Shown here piece after piece: positions 33,817 through 42,474 of a DNA stretch of 44,999 nt (position 1 is its first letter; each line of letters opens with the position of its first letter). A program made the translations under genes and the position numbers. The notes beneath the pieces are model-generated. The model saw only the letters and a program-made list of their open reading frames with translations, was not told the origin of the DNA and did not search any database. Source of the DNA: Phycisphaerae bacterium (GTDB taxonomy: Bacteria > Planctomycetota > Phycisphaerae > Sedimentisphaerales > Anaerobacaceae); NCBI GenBank assembly GCA_028714855.1, contig JAQTLP010000013.1, positions 1 to 44,999 of the forward strand, in the 5' to 3' direction.

Positions 33817-34602
33817 GTGGCATTAACGGAAGAACAAAGAGAAAGATACAGCCGTCATACAATGTTGGGACAAATCGGTGAAGCTGGGCAGCAGAGATTG
33901 CTTTCATCGAAGGTTCTGCTCATCGGCGCCGGTGGTCTCGGCTCACCTGCCGCTGTTTATTTGGCCGCCGCCGGAATCGGCACTATCGGCATCGTCGATT
34001 CCGACAAAGTCGAGCTGACAAATCTCCAGAGACAAATAATTCATCACACCTCCGATTTAGGCGTCGAAAAGGTCAAATCCGCCCAGACTAAAATGCGGGC
34101 AATCAATCCTGATGTCACCGTTAAGGCTTACCATGAACTAGTAAAGGCCGACAACATTCGGAAAATTGTCCACGAATACGATTTTGTAATCGACGCCACC
34201 GATAATTTCCCCGCCAAGTTTCTCATCAACGATGCTTGTTTCTTCGAGAAAAAACCATTTTCGCACGCCGGCGTCCTGAGGTTCGATGGCCAGTTAATGA
34301 CCGTCCTGCCAGGCGAATCCGCCTGTTACCGCTGCATCTTCCATTCTTTGCCATCTGCGGATATTGCTCGTTCCTGCTCGCGCGCCGGAATTCTTGGTGT
34401 TCTGCCAGGCGTTATCGGCACACTACAGGCAACCGAGGCAATCAAATATCTGCTGGGTATCGGCGAGCTTTTGACCGACACGCTGCTGACTTATAATGCC
34501 CTGACAGTGGAATTTCGAAAGGTGCGTTTGAAACGTAACCCAGATTGCCCGCTTTGCGGCTCAAATCCCAAAATCACCGAGCTTAAAGATGACAGCCAAT
34601 AA
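33817..34602 (+). CDS. ThiF/MoeB-family E1-like adenylyltransferase
   Basis: This 261-residue protein activates the C-terminal Gly-Gly of a ubiquitin-fold sulfur carrier. The nucleotide site is GAGGLGS (~37-43), followed by DSDKVELTNLQRQIIH and the DATDNF motif. The structural zinc is probably bound by CYRC and CPLC. GTG 33817 is chosen because AGAGG lies 6 bases upstream. Proximity to thiS suggests ThiF, but MoeB is very similar and cannot be excluded; it may also serve several carriers. Its end overlaps mnmA by 14 bases. Confidence 0.9.
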   Translation: MALTEEQRERYSRHTMLGQIGEAGQQRLLSSKVLLIGAGGLGSPAAVYLAAAGIGTIGIVDSDKVELTNLQRQIIHHTSDLGVEKVKSAQTKMRAINPDVTVKAYHELVKADNIRKIVHEYDFVIDATDNFPAKFLINDACFFEKKPFSHAGVLRFDGQLMTVLPGESACYRCIFHSLPSADIARSCSRAGILGVLPGVIGTLQATEAIKYLLGIGELLTDTLLTYNALTVEFRKVRLKRNPDCPLCGSNPKITELKDDSQ

Positions 34603-35704
34603 GTGGAACATCAAATTGCAGAGGTCAAGCCATCTCTCTTGGCAGCCCGAAAAGCAGGCCGACAAACGAATCGCCGTCCTTATGAGCGGCGGCGTCGACA
34701 GCAGCACCGCAGCATATCTGCTCAAGCAGCAGGGCTGGGATGTCCTCGGCATCACTATGAAAGTCCCTCTTTCAACTAACGTTGGCAAACGCACTTGTTG
34801 TGGTACCGATGCTGCATTTGTCTGTGAACAATTGGCTATCCCCCATTATTTCGTCGATGTTACCGAGGTCTTCGAGGAAATTATAATAAAACCATTTCGT
34901 CAGTCTTATACCGGCGGCCAAACCCCTAACCCTTGTGTTGACTGTAACACGTTTCTGAAATTTTCTCTTCTTTGGGATTTTTTGCAGGAAAAGTTCGGCA
35001 CAATTTTCCTTGCTACTGGGCATTATGCTAAAGTTTATCAAATCGATGACAGATTTTATCTCGGCAAAGCAAAAGACATTGCCAAAGACCAGAGCTATTT
35101 TCTCTATGGCATATCTTCACAGCGTCTTCCAAATCTTGTTTTGCCTCTGGGGGAATTTACGAAAGAGCAAGTCCGCGCAATCGCAGCCGACGCCGGCCTG
35201 CCCGTCGCCGAAAAATCCGAAAGTATGGAATTGTGTTTCGCCGGAGAAGGTGATTACCGCACAGTCTTAACCGACGCTGCCTTCAACAGGCCCGGGGACA
35301 TAACTGATATGAAGGGCAACAAAATCGCCGAACATAAAGGAATCGCCAACTTCACGCTCGGCCAGAGAAAAGGCATAGGCTTTGCAGGCGGCATTCCCCT
35401 TTACGTCGGAAAAATTGACGCACAGAAAAACACCATCGCTCTTGGCACAAAAGAGCAAGTTAGTTTCCGCTCTGTCATCACGAATCAGTTAAACGTCCTT
35501 ATTCCCGAAGAGCTCGTTGTCGGTGGACAATTCTTCGGTAAAGTCCGCTCCTATGTCGATTCCCATCCCTGCAGACTCGTTGCAGTAAATAAACAAACGA
35601 TGACCGTTAAGTTTGACCAGCCCCAGTTTGCTCCCTGTCCTGGCCAGCGACTTGTCCTTTATAACAACCGTGGTTACATTACTGCTGGCGGAACTATAAT
35701 ATAA
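34589..35704 (+). CDS. mnmA: tRNA-specific 2-thiouridylase
   Basis: This 371-residue enzyme thiolates U34 of Glu, Gln and Lys tRNAs. The PP-loop SGGVDSS is at residues 33-39, GHYAK near 144-148, KDQSYFLYG and TLGQRKG are conserved, and the C-terminal beta domain is present. The catalytic cysteines are Cys119 in NPCVDCN and Cys216 in SMELCF. The position that is Asp in E. coli (NPDILCN) is Cys116 here, giving a C-x2-C arrangement. About 25 residues precede the usual start; a shorter start is not obvious. Overlap with the thiF-like gene suggests co-expression of sulfur-transfer enzymes. Confidence 0.93.
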   Translation: MTANKWNIKLQRSSHLSWQPEKQADKRIAVLMSGGVDSSTAAYLLKQQGWDVLGITMKVPLSTNVGKRTCCGTDAAFVCEQLAIPHYFVDVTEVFEEIIIKPFRQSYTGGQTPNPCVDCNTFLKFSLLWDFLQEKFGTIFLATGHYAKVYQIDDRFYLGKAKDIAKDQSYFLYGISSQRLPNLVLPLGEFTKEQVRAIAADAGLPVAEKSESMELCFAGEGDYRTVLTDAAFNRPGDITDMKGNKIAEHKGIANFTLGQRKGIGFAGGIPLYVGKIDAQKNTIALGTKEQVSFRSVITNQLNVLIPEELVVGGQFFGKVRSYVDSHPCRLVAVNKQTMTVKFDQPQFAPCPGQRLVLYNNRGYITAGGTII

Positions 35705-36006
35705 AATCTGCAATTCTACATTCTAAATCCTACCCATTTTACCTGTCTTAACACCACTCAGAGCGTAGCGTAGATCCACGAGAGCTGCTACTTAGCTGTG
35801 AACAGGGGGCCTAAAACACTCATTTTTACCCCCAAAAACCGGAAAAAATCGTCCTAAAATAATTAATTTACTCTTGCAAAACAGCCGAATTTATTGTATG
35901 TTTTTTAGGAAAATGTGCCAAAAATGGCAGTTTTTACGGAACACTAACCGCCTTTTGCGCATCTTAATAACGGCAATTAAGCCCAATAGAAAGAAAGGAA
36001 TAATTT
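35705..36006. other. Intergenic spacer with a promoter for the prepilin-like gene
   Basis: No gene is seen. The right half is A/T-rich and contains TTGCAA (35874-35879), a 17-base spacer and TATGTT (35897-35902), a plausible promoter with a leader of about 100 bases. No terminator for mnmA was found. Confidence 0.4.
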
Positions 36007-36867
36007 ATGGATAAGAAAAAAGGTTTTACATTAATTGAGCTTTTGGTGGTGATAGCCATTATAGCGTTGTTGATGTCGATATTGATGCCGGCACTGTCAA
36101 AGGTCAGAAAGCAGGCAATGTCGGTTTCCTGTCTGGCCAGGCTAAAACAATGGGGCGTTATATTTTCAATGTATGCAGGCGGGAACGACGGCTATTTAAA
36201 CCAAAGAGAGGTCGGTAGCCATTATGAAAAGTTGTGGCACCTGGTTTACAAGCCAATGTACAAAGACCCTATGATGCGCTACTGCCCGACTGCTATAAAC
36301 AATAAGTTGAAGACAGGTCCCTTTGCAACATGGTGGGCTGATGAACTGGGTTCTTGGGATCCGGAGGAATTTCCAGTTCCAGGGGAAGGTGATAATCAGG
36401 TCGATGATCCAGCTACCGGCGTCTATCAAGCTCCTACCGGTAGTTACGGTATGAATCGCTACATTGAGGATATGAGAGGCGGCGACGTGTCTTTCGATGC
36501 GGCTTACTGGAGAAAAATTGATGTAAGAGGCGGAGATAAGGCCCCTGTTATGTTGGATTGTTTATATATATATTATTGGTCAAATTCTGACGCTTCACCA
36601 CCTGCGTATAATGGCGACTATACTACCCCTGAAATGCACTGGATAACCATCGACAGGCATATGGGGTATAACAACGTTGTTTTTCTGGACTCCTCCGCAC
36701 GCAAGGTTGGGCTTAAGGAGTTGTATACACTGAATCACACTAAGCCGATTAATGGAGGATTCGACATATGCGGCCCGTGGACTATATGTGGATTTTCCAA
36801 CAAATCGGCGTGTAAAAACGCCTGGGATGATGCAGCAGAGTGGATGGTCAAAATGCCGGTGTATTGA
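36007..36867 (+). CDS. Prepilin-like protein with type IV pilin/T2SS N-terminal methylation motif
   Basis: This 286-residue protein begins MDKKKGFTLIELLVVIAIIALLMSILMPAL: the cleavage site is after KKKG, with the required Glu at mature position 5 and a long hydrophobic helix. A prepilin peptidase should cut and methylate it. The rest resembles planctomycete pseudopilins (DUF1559-like), with an H-x9-D region (HMGYNNVVFLDSSARKVGL) near residues 218-237. Such proteins are very numerous in Planctomycetota; most are of unknown role and may be surface fibres or secretion pseudopilins. ATG 36007 follows AAAGGAA. It is monocistronic with its own terminator. Confidence 0.88.
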   Translation: MDKKKGFTLIELLVVIAIIALLMSILMPALSKVRKQAMSVSCLARLKQWGVIFSMYAGGNDGYLNQREVGSHYEKLWHLVYKPMYKDPMMRYCPTAINNKLKTGPFATWWADELGSWDPEEFPVPGEGDNQVDDPATGVYQAPTGSYGMNRYIEDMRGGDVSFDAAYWRKIDVRGGDKAPVMLDCLYIYYWSNSDASPPAYNGDYTTPEMHWITIDRHMGYNNVVFLDSSARKVGLKELYTLNHTKPINGGFDICGPWTICGFSNKSACKNAWDDAAEWMVKMPVY

Positions 36868-36890
36868 TACAAAAACCGTTGCACAAAAAA

Positions 36891-36919
36891 AGGCCGGGAA
36901 ATTAAACCCGGCCTTTTTT
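36891..36919 (+). terminator. Intrinsic terminator of the prepilin-like gene
   Basis: AGGCCGGG (36891-36898) pairs with CCCGGCCT (36907-36914) around an A/T loop, with an A run before and a T run after. It can also serve the converging nagB transcript. Confidence 0.9.
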
Positions 36920-36982
36920 ATTGGTTTATGGCTAAGGGCAAATCAACTTCTAAGGAAATTACTGATTTGCCTTTATGGTTTT

Positions 36983-37804
36983 TTAAACTGTACCTTTCAA
37001 AAGTTTCGCAGGATTAAGATTTTTCGCTTCGATATCTTTGAAGTAGTTGACTGTGCCGACTTTGAGTTCGACAGTTGCCCCATCGTCACAGACAATAATG
37101 CCCTTGGGGTGTAATTGGAGAGCGCTGACCGTCCACATATGGTTGACGCCTTCTTCCACTACCTTTTGCAGTGCCCTGGCCTTGTTATGGCCGCTGATAA
37201 TAATCAGCACCTCACGGGCGTCCATAACCGTTTTGACCCCTACCGTTAACGCGGTTTTGGGAACTTTGTTGATGTCGTTGTCGAAAAACCTCGAATTGGC
37301 TATGATGGTGTCTTTTGTAAGTGTTTTTTCTCTGGTTGGGGACGATAACGAAGAGCCGGGTTCGTTAAATGCAACGTGGCCGTCAGGGCCTATGCCCCCG
37401 ATAAACAGATCGATGCCGCCAAAAGCTGCTATCTTCTTTTCATAATTCTTACACTCGGCCTGCAGGTCTTTGGCATTACCATTGAGGATATTAACGTTTT
37501 GTTTCTGAATATCCACGTGGCTGAAGAAATTGTTCCACATAAACGAGTGGTAGCTTTCGGGATGCTCCTCCGGCAATTTGACATATTCATCCATATTGAA
37601 AGTAACGACGTTTTTGAACGAAACTTTTCCTTTTTTGTTGAGTTTTACCAGTTCTCTGTACATTCCCAGAGGCGATGAGCCGGTAGGAAGGCCTAATACA
37701 AAAGGCTTTTTAGTGCTTGGCTTAAATTCGTTAATCCTTTTGGCAACATAATTGGCAGTCCATTTAGATGCTCCATCGTAATCAGGCTGAATGATAATTC
37801 TCAT
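36983..37804 (-). CDS. nagB: Glucosamine-6-phosphate deaminase
   Basis: This 273-residue enzyme converts glucosamine-6-phosphate to fructose-6-phosphate and ammonia, the step that feeds amino sugars into glycolysis. Family marks are [16 protein letters not shown], the catalytic aspartate in FNMDEYV, the [17 protein letters not shown] loop with the catalytic histidine, and the [15 protein letters not shown] region. Length is normal. ATG 37804 follows AAGGAG. It lies 30 bases downstream of a DUF4954 gene and is probably in the same transcript; nagA is not in this window. Confidence 0.96.
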   Translation of the reverse strand: MRIIIQPDYDGASKWTANYVAKRINEFKPSTKKPFVLGLPTGSSPLGMYRELVKLNKKGKVSFKNVVTFNMDEYVKLPEEHPESYHSFMWNNFFSHVDIQKQNVNILNGNAKDLQAECKNYEKKIAAFGGIDLFIGGIGPDGHVAFNEPGSSLSSPTREKTLTKDTIIANSRFFDNDINKVPKTALTVGVKTVMDAREVLIIISGHNKARALQKVVEEGVNHMWTVSALQLHPKGIIVCDDGATVELKVGTVNYFKDIEAKNLNPAKLLKGTV

Positions 37805-37834
37805 ACACGGCTCCTTATTCGAATGTGATTAAAA

Positions 37835-39826
37835 TTAACTCAGTTTTTCCATTCGGCTGATAAGCTCATCACCGAGCTTTGTTTTTTCTGCTATATGTTT
37901 TTCAATTTCAGAGACGAAACTGTCTTTTTCAAACACGCCCCTGACACGTGCGAAATCGCCGCGTTTTGTTTGTTCGTCGCCATCGAGGCCGTATCCGGTT
38001 TGAGCGGTGTCGGTAAATTCTTTTTTTGCATCAGCGTAAAGTTTGTGGTCAAGTCCCACCACGGCTTCTTTCCATTTCGTTGTCAGTTCAATAATATCGG
38101 CTGCTGTTATTTTATCGATGTTTTTACCAAGTCGCTGCTGCAGCACACCTGTCGCCCAGGCCCATTCATACTTGGGATAATCTTCGTGTATCGACCGGAA
38201 AACCTCTGTTACCTGCTCCAGTGTGCTGATACTGTCGTTTTCAATGTCGTTGAGCATTTTTTCAATGCATTCTTCAGGCGCAAACAGCCCGGCTAAATCC
38301 AGCCATTTGCCAGTTCCTGTGCCGGTTTCCGGCGACAGAGCAGCTTGAAGGTCTCCGATGTTATTAAGCTGCTTGCCTTCCAGTCGTTTAATCAGGCAGT
38401 TGCCCAGGAACTTGTCGATACCAATCTGGTACAATTTAATACCGCTATCCAGCGACGAGCTTTTAATCTTGCAGCTGTGATAGGTGAAGTAATCGCTGGT
38501 CGTGCCGGAGGTCGATTTAAGATTTGTGAGCAGTTTGCAACCGTTGAGCATTTTTTGAATTGTATATGGGCTTAAAAGCTTGAAATTTATGTAATCGAGC
38601 TTCTTGGGGTCTTTTCGTTTGTCTCGTTTTGGCCATTTTCGAGCGTCTCGGACGGTCCCTACGCTTCGTAAATTCACACCGGGGACAAGAATACTTTCAT
38701 CTTCGTGCTCAATAAGGTATGAGAAAGGCAGGTCCGAGGTATCAGAATTTCTGTAGTGTCTGCCCATTACAACGGTAAAAGCCCCGACCTTTGCCGGCCA
38801 GAGCATATATGAGTCGCTGGCTGTCTTGGAGCCGCGTTCGACAATACCCTGGTGGACCGGCCCGAGTTTGTACATATGATTGCTTTGATTTGTTCCGCTG
38901 CCGGCGTTCAGGAAAGAAAACAACCCCGCAATCAGCAGTGTCGATTTATGATGTGTAACAGTATATGGCCCGGCAAATATGGAGCAGGCCTCGCCGTGAA
39001 AACCGCCGCAATTGGCGAAGAACACCGAGTTTTCCGCTGAATATTGTTTGGCCAGTTCCGTGCTCTGCCCTACGAAGCATTTAGAAATGATAGCGCCGTC
39101 ACTGATCTTCGAACCGGAGCAGACGATGAAATCCTCTGCGAAAACACCGGGGCCAATATAGACAGGGGCTTCCGGGCAGCTATTGATTGAGCCGTTTTCC
39201 AGCCTGCTTGCGCCCTCGATTACAGTCACAGTACCCACTTTGACATTTTTGATAATTCTGCAGTTGATAATATTAGCGCCTTTTGCCAACAGGCCCATAG
39301 ATGAAGTTACAGATTTGGTATAGCCGGCAATCATTTTCCGCAGATTTTCAATTACTTTCGGCCTGTGCCTGTAAAAAGCTATCACATAAGCGGTATGAGC
39401 AGACAAATGGTCGTAAATCGGTATCTCCCTGCCGCCGGCCTCATTGACAACGGCAACTTCGGTTCCGTTACCGAATGAGCTCTCCTGCTCAACTTCCAGC
39501 AAATCAACATTGTCAATGACTACATTGTCCTCGATTATGTAATTGGCTATGTAAGTGTTAATGTTGTTAATATAAACATTGTTTCCGATTTTGCAGTTGT
39601 GGATTGCTGCCTGATTAATACCTGCCGGCTTCTTCATTCCGCCGTGAAAGGTTATTGTTTCCTTAAGCTCGCCTATTTCAACCTTGCCGGAAAAATGTGT
39701 GAATCTTACTCTTGCAGGGTCGAAGCTTTGTGCAACTTTAATACTTGCCCAATCCGAGCAAGTGCATCCTTGCTCTTGCAGCTGAGTAATTTCGGTTTTA
39801 GATAGTGCGCGGTATTCCGATGCCAT
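37835..39826 (-). CDS. DUF4954-family left-handed beta-helix protein
   Basis: This 663-residue protein has a long hexapeptide-repeat region (~60-300; for example AIHNCKIGNNVYINNINTYIANYIIEDNVVIDNVDLL) typical of left-handed parallel beta-helices found in sugar acyl- and nucleotidyltransferases. GGFHGEACSIFAGPYTVTHHKSTLLIAG lies near residue 275. The C-terminal ~200 residues are helical. It resembles the DUF4954 family known mainly from Bacteroidetes-type bacteria; no activity is established. It has no signal peptide, so it is cytoplasmic. The downstream nagB on the same transcript suggests an amino-sugar or sugar-nucleotide role. ATG 39826 follows AAGGAG. Confidence 0.85.
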   Translation of the reverse strand: MASEYRALSKTEITQLQEQGCTCSDWASIKVAQSFDPARVRFTHFSGKVEIGELKETITFHGGMKKPAGINQAAIHNCKIGNNVYINNINTYIANYIIEDNVVIDNVDLLEVEQESSFGNGTEVAVVNEAGGREIPIYDHLSAHTAYVIAFYRHRPKVIENLRKMIAGYTKSVTSSMGLLAKGANIINCRIIKNVKVGTVTVIEGASRLENGSINSCPEAPVYIGPGVFAEDFIVCSGSKISDGAIISKCFVGQSTELAKQYSAENSVFFANCGGFHGEACSIFAGPYTVTHHKSTLLIAGLFSFLNAGSGTNQSNHMYKLGPVHQGIVERGSKTASDSYMLWPAKVGAFTVVMGRHYRNSDTSDLPFSYLIEHEDESILVPGVNLRSVGTVRDARKWPKRDKRKDPKKLDYINFKLLSPYTIQKMLNGCKLLTNLKSTSGTTSDYFTYHSCKIKSSSLDSGIKLYQIGIDKFLGNCLIKRLEGKQLNNIGDLQAALSPETGTGTGKWLDLAGLFAPEECIEKMLNDIENDSISTLEQVTEVFRSIHEDYPKYEWAWATGVLQQRLGKNIDKITAADIIELTTKWKEAVVGLDHKLYADAKKEFTDTAQTGYGLDGDEQTKRGDFARVRGVFEKDSFVSEIEKHIAEKTKLGDELISRMEKLS

Positions 39827-39862
39827 ATTGCACTCCTTTTAACTCAAGCAACTGTTGTTCGA

Positions 39863-39891
39863 AGTTTACCCTTTTTTGATGAACAAGTCAA
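39863..39891 (-). promoter_or_regulatory. Promoter for the DUF4954-nagB operon
   Basis: On the minus strand TTGACT (39891-39886) and TAAACT (39868-39863) are separated by 17 bases, about 37 bases before the ATG. Confidence 0.45.
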
Positions 39892-39935
39892 TGAATTAAC
39901 TTCGTTGCGGGAGATTGGTTCTGTGGAGTTTCCTG

Positions 39936-40412
39936 CTATGGGCTGGATATAATTTTCAAAAGCTCTTTATGAATCGTGTTGACATACTCGTCTAACCTGT
40001 CAGAGACTGTTTTACTGAGTTCGCAGCCGGGTTTGACGGATTGAGGTTCGATACCGAAGATTATTATCTCGGCAGGACATTGGCCGAGCTTATCTGCCAT
40101 ATTAATTATTTTAATAAGGTCAACTTCGTGGAGCGACTGGTGTGATAGTGCCTTAATGCTTTTAATCTCCTGGGGGGTAAATTTTTTTATGTCCCCCGGC
40201 TCTTTCCCCATTTTTGCACAATCGATAAAAAATGCTTTATCTCTTTCGTCGATGAGATGCAGGATAGACATTCCCCCTGTCCCTGCGTCTACGAAATTAA
40301 TCTGAGGAAAGCTATCGGCGAAATCCAAAAGCTTTTGCACAACCCGCACACCTACGCCCTCGTCCGACATGAGCGTATTACCCAGTCCGATTACAATCAC
40401 AGCTTTTTTCAT
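39936..40412 (-). CDS. [NiFe]-hydrogenase maturation endopeptidase
   Basis: This 158-residue protein matches the HyaD/HycI protease family: VIGLGNTLMSDEGVGVRVV at the start holds the first nickel-sensing acidic residue, VDAGTGG the second, and SHQSLHEVDL the histidine. It removes the C-terminal peptide of the large subunit after nickel is inserted. The ATG at 40412 gives the normal start, 7 bases after the large-subunit stop; an ATG at 40439 would overlap that gene. It is the last gene of the hydrogenase operon, and the large subunit ends in a matching cleavage site. Confidence 0.92.
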   Translation of the reverse strand: MKKAVIVIGLGNTLMSDEGVGVRVVQKLLDFADSFPQINFVDAGTGGMSILHLIDERDKAFFIDCAKMGKEPGDIKKFTPQEIKSIKALSHQSLHEVDLIKIINMADKLGQCPAEIIIFGIEPQSVKPGCELSKTVSDRLDEYVNTIHKELLKIISSP

Positions 40413-40419
40413 TTGCGGC

Positions 40420-41730
40420 TTATTTGACAAATTCCACATTCAGCATGTGAGTTGAGCAGGAAATACACGGGTCATAAGAGCGAACAAGCATTTCGAGCTT
40501 CAGTCTGACGGAGTCCTCGCTCTCGTTAATTATTTCAGGCACAAGCTTTTCGAAGTCCTTTTGTATATTAGCGTGGTTCTGGTTGGTCGGGATGCAAATA
40601 TCGGCAGCGATACAATTGCCCTTTTTGTCGAATTCGTATTCATGGAACAAGATGCCGCGCGGCGCCTCGACACAGCCGGCGCCTTTTCCGGCTTTCGGCG
40701 AACTGGTAACCTTTTCAGCTTTGAGTCCTTTTGTAAGCAGCTCGTCTATCATCGTGATACTTGTCTCAACAATATGAAAGCACTCAACAAGCTGTGCGAC
40801 CGTGTTCATAAATGGGTTGCAGCAGCCCTTTTTCAGGTCGAACATCTTTGCCGCCTCTTTGCCCATCGGCGAAAGAAGCTCGCTGTTGTTATTAAAGCGG
40901 GCCAGCGCTCCCACGGCGTAAGAATCCCGGTGCCACTTCGCCCACTTGGCGGTTGATTGTTCAACAATATACTCATTTGCAACATTGTGCCATTTCTCTA
41001 TCGGAACGACCTTGCCGCCGTTGTCGTCGGACGTGATGCCGCCGTGATAGAACGTGTATGTCGGCGGATTGGTTTGCTTAAGCGATACGTATTCTGTCTG
41101 GCGCTCGAATTTTGGTATATTCCCTGCAACGCTCAAAACCACATCTGCTATCACTTTCAGGTCGGGTATTGTGTCTTTCAGCGTCTTCTGTAACTGCCGC
41201 AGTTGTTTCTCGGCCGGTGTTCGTGTAAGCCCTCCTGGTATGAGTGTAACAGGGTGCGTCGTTCTGCCTGCGAGCAGGTCGGACCATTCATTAGCGACTC
41301 TGTGGGCTCTTACTATAGTCTTGACTACATCTATCGCTCTGGAAACCAGCGGCACCACGGAAGGCGCACCGAAGAAATCAGGTGCTGCGAGATATCCGAT
41401 ATGGAGTGTATGACTCTGCAGTTGCTCTGAATAATGCATTAATATGCGAAGCTTGTCGGCTTGCTCCGAGACCTTCAAGCCGAGCGCGCTTTCGACCGCT
41501 TTTGTCGCGGCCAGCGAGTGTGTAATCGAGCAAATACCGCATATCCGGGAAACTATTGTTTGAATATCCTCATAGCTTTGGCCTCTGACCATTGCTTCAA
41601 AGAACCGCGGGGCTTCGGGCACCTGCCACTGCAGCTTTTCAATCCTGCCGTTGGTTACATTTACGACAATGTTCCCGTGCCCCTCGACGCGTGTTATATG
41701 ATGAACGTTTATGTTCATATCGTTATGCAT
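40420..41730 (-). CDS. hydA: [NiFe]-hydrogenase large (alpha) subunit, group 3b type
   Basis: This 436-residue subunit carries the NiFe active site. The four ligands are Cys64 and Cys67 in RICGICS and Cys422 and Cys425 in DPCISC. The tail after His428 (MLNVEFVK) is the peptide expected to be cut by the protease encoded next. ITRVEGHGN near the N-terminus is also typical. ATG 41730 is chosen over an upstream TTG because AGGGG lies 7 bases before it; it overlaps the delta-subunit stop by 8 bases. It works with the delta, gamma and beta subunits as a soluble NADP-linked hydrogenase (sulfhydrogenase type). Confidence 0.95.
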   Translation of the reverse strand: MHNDMNINVHHITRVEGHGNIVVNVTNGRIEKLQWQVPEAPRFFEAMVRGQSYEDIQTIVSRICGICSITHSLAATKAVESALGLKVSEQADKLRILMHYSEQLQSHTLHIGYLAAPDFFGAPSVVPLVSRAIDVVKTIVRAHRVANEWSDLLAGRTTHPVTLIPGGLTRTPAEKQLRQLQKTLKDTIPDLKVIADVVLSVAGNIPKFERQTEYVSLKQTNPPTYTFYHGGITSDDNGGKVVPIEKWHNVANEYIVEQSTAKWAKWHRDSYAVGALARFNNNSELLSPMGKEAAKMFDLKKGCCNPFMNTVAQLVECFHIVETSITMIDELLTKGLKAEKVTSSPKAGKGAGCVEAPRGILFHEYEFDKKGNCIAADICIPTNQNHANIQKDFEKLVPEIINESEDSVRLKLEMLVRSYDPCISCSTHMLNVEFVK

Positions 41731-42472
41731 TTGTAGGCCCCTGAGTACTTCCAAAAAGAACCATTTTGCTCTTCAAAACATCCAAAGTTAAGCCGTATTT
41801 TTCGATGACGTCTTTTGCCGCATTCACATTCGGATTGTCAACATACCCGCGGCAGCCGAAACACCTGAAACCGGACGATGGGCATCTCGCCCCGCAGCCG
41901 GCCCTTATAATCGGCCCAAGACAGACTTGCTCGTATTCCCACAGGCAGGGATTGCCCTTGGCCTTACATTCGACGCAAACGGGGTAATCCGGTATCTCCG
42001 GTCGCTTGCCCATAAGCAGGCAGCGGATTATATAAGTGAATTCTTTTCTGTCTATTGGACAGCCGTGGATTTTGTAATCAACCTTTACGACTTCGTCCAC
42101 GGCCTTTGTTGGTGTGGTGTCAAGATGAGGCATATCTGCTGCTTTGCCGTATACGCAGCGTTTGACATCCTGCATCTCGAAGTTATTCTTGAGCTTGTTT
42201 ACCCCGCCGATTGTAGCACAGGCGCCGAGAGCAATTAGTATCTTCGCTCTCGTCCTTATAATCTCAAGACGTTTTTCATCTTCTGGCCTTGTAATTGAAC
42301 CTTCAATAATGGCTATGTCGTACTCCGTGCTTTGTTCACTGAGGGCCTCGCGCCACTCGACCACGTCAACTGCGCCTATAAGGTCGAGCAGCTCTTCTTC
42401 GAGATTGACAATCTGCAATTGGCAGCCCTCGCAGCAGGCGAAATCGAAGATGGCAACTCTTGGTTTACCCAT
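41723..42472 (-). CDS. hydD: [NiFe]-hydrogenase small (delta) subunit
   Basis: This 249-residue iron-sulfur subunit passes electrons between the NiFe site and the flavin subunit. The proximal-cluster cysteines begin with CCEGC at residues 13-17, with GAC and GCP further on. A second group of cysteines (VCVECKAKGNPCLWEYEQVCLG, then GCGARCPSSGFRCFGCRGY) should hold further [4Fe-4S] clusters. It has no signal peptide, as expected for a cytoplasmic group 3 enzyme. It starts 2 bases after the gamma subunit gene and overlaps hydA. Confidence 0.94.
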   Translation of the reverse strand: MGKPRVAIFDFACCEGCQLQIVNLEEELLDLIGAVDVVEWREALSEQSTEYDIAIIEGSITRPEDEKRLEIIRTRAKILIALGACATIGGVNKLKNNFEMQDVKRCVYGKAADMPHLDTTPTKAVDEVVKVDYKIHGCPIDRKEFTYIIRCLLMGKRPEIPDYPVCVECKAKGNPCLWEYEQVCLGPIIRAGCGARCPSSGFRCFGCRGYVDNPNVNAAKDVIEKYGLTLDVLKSKMVLFGSTQGPTNA

Positions 42473-42474
42473 AA

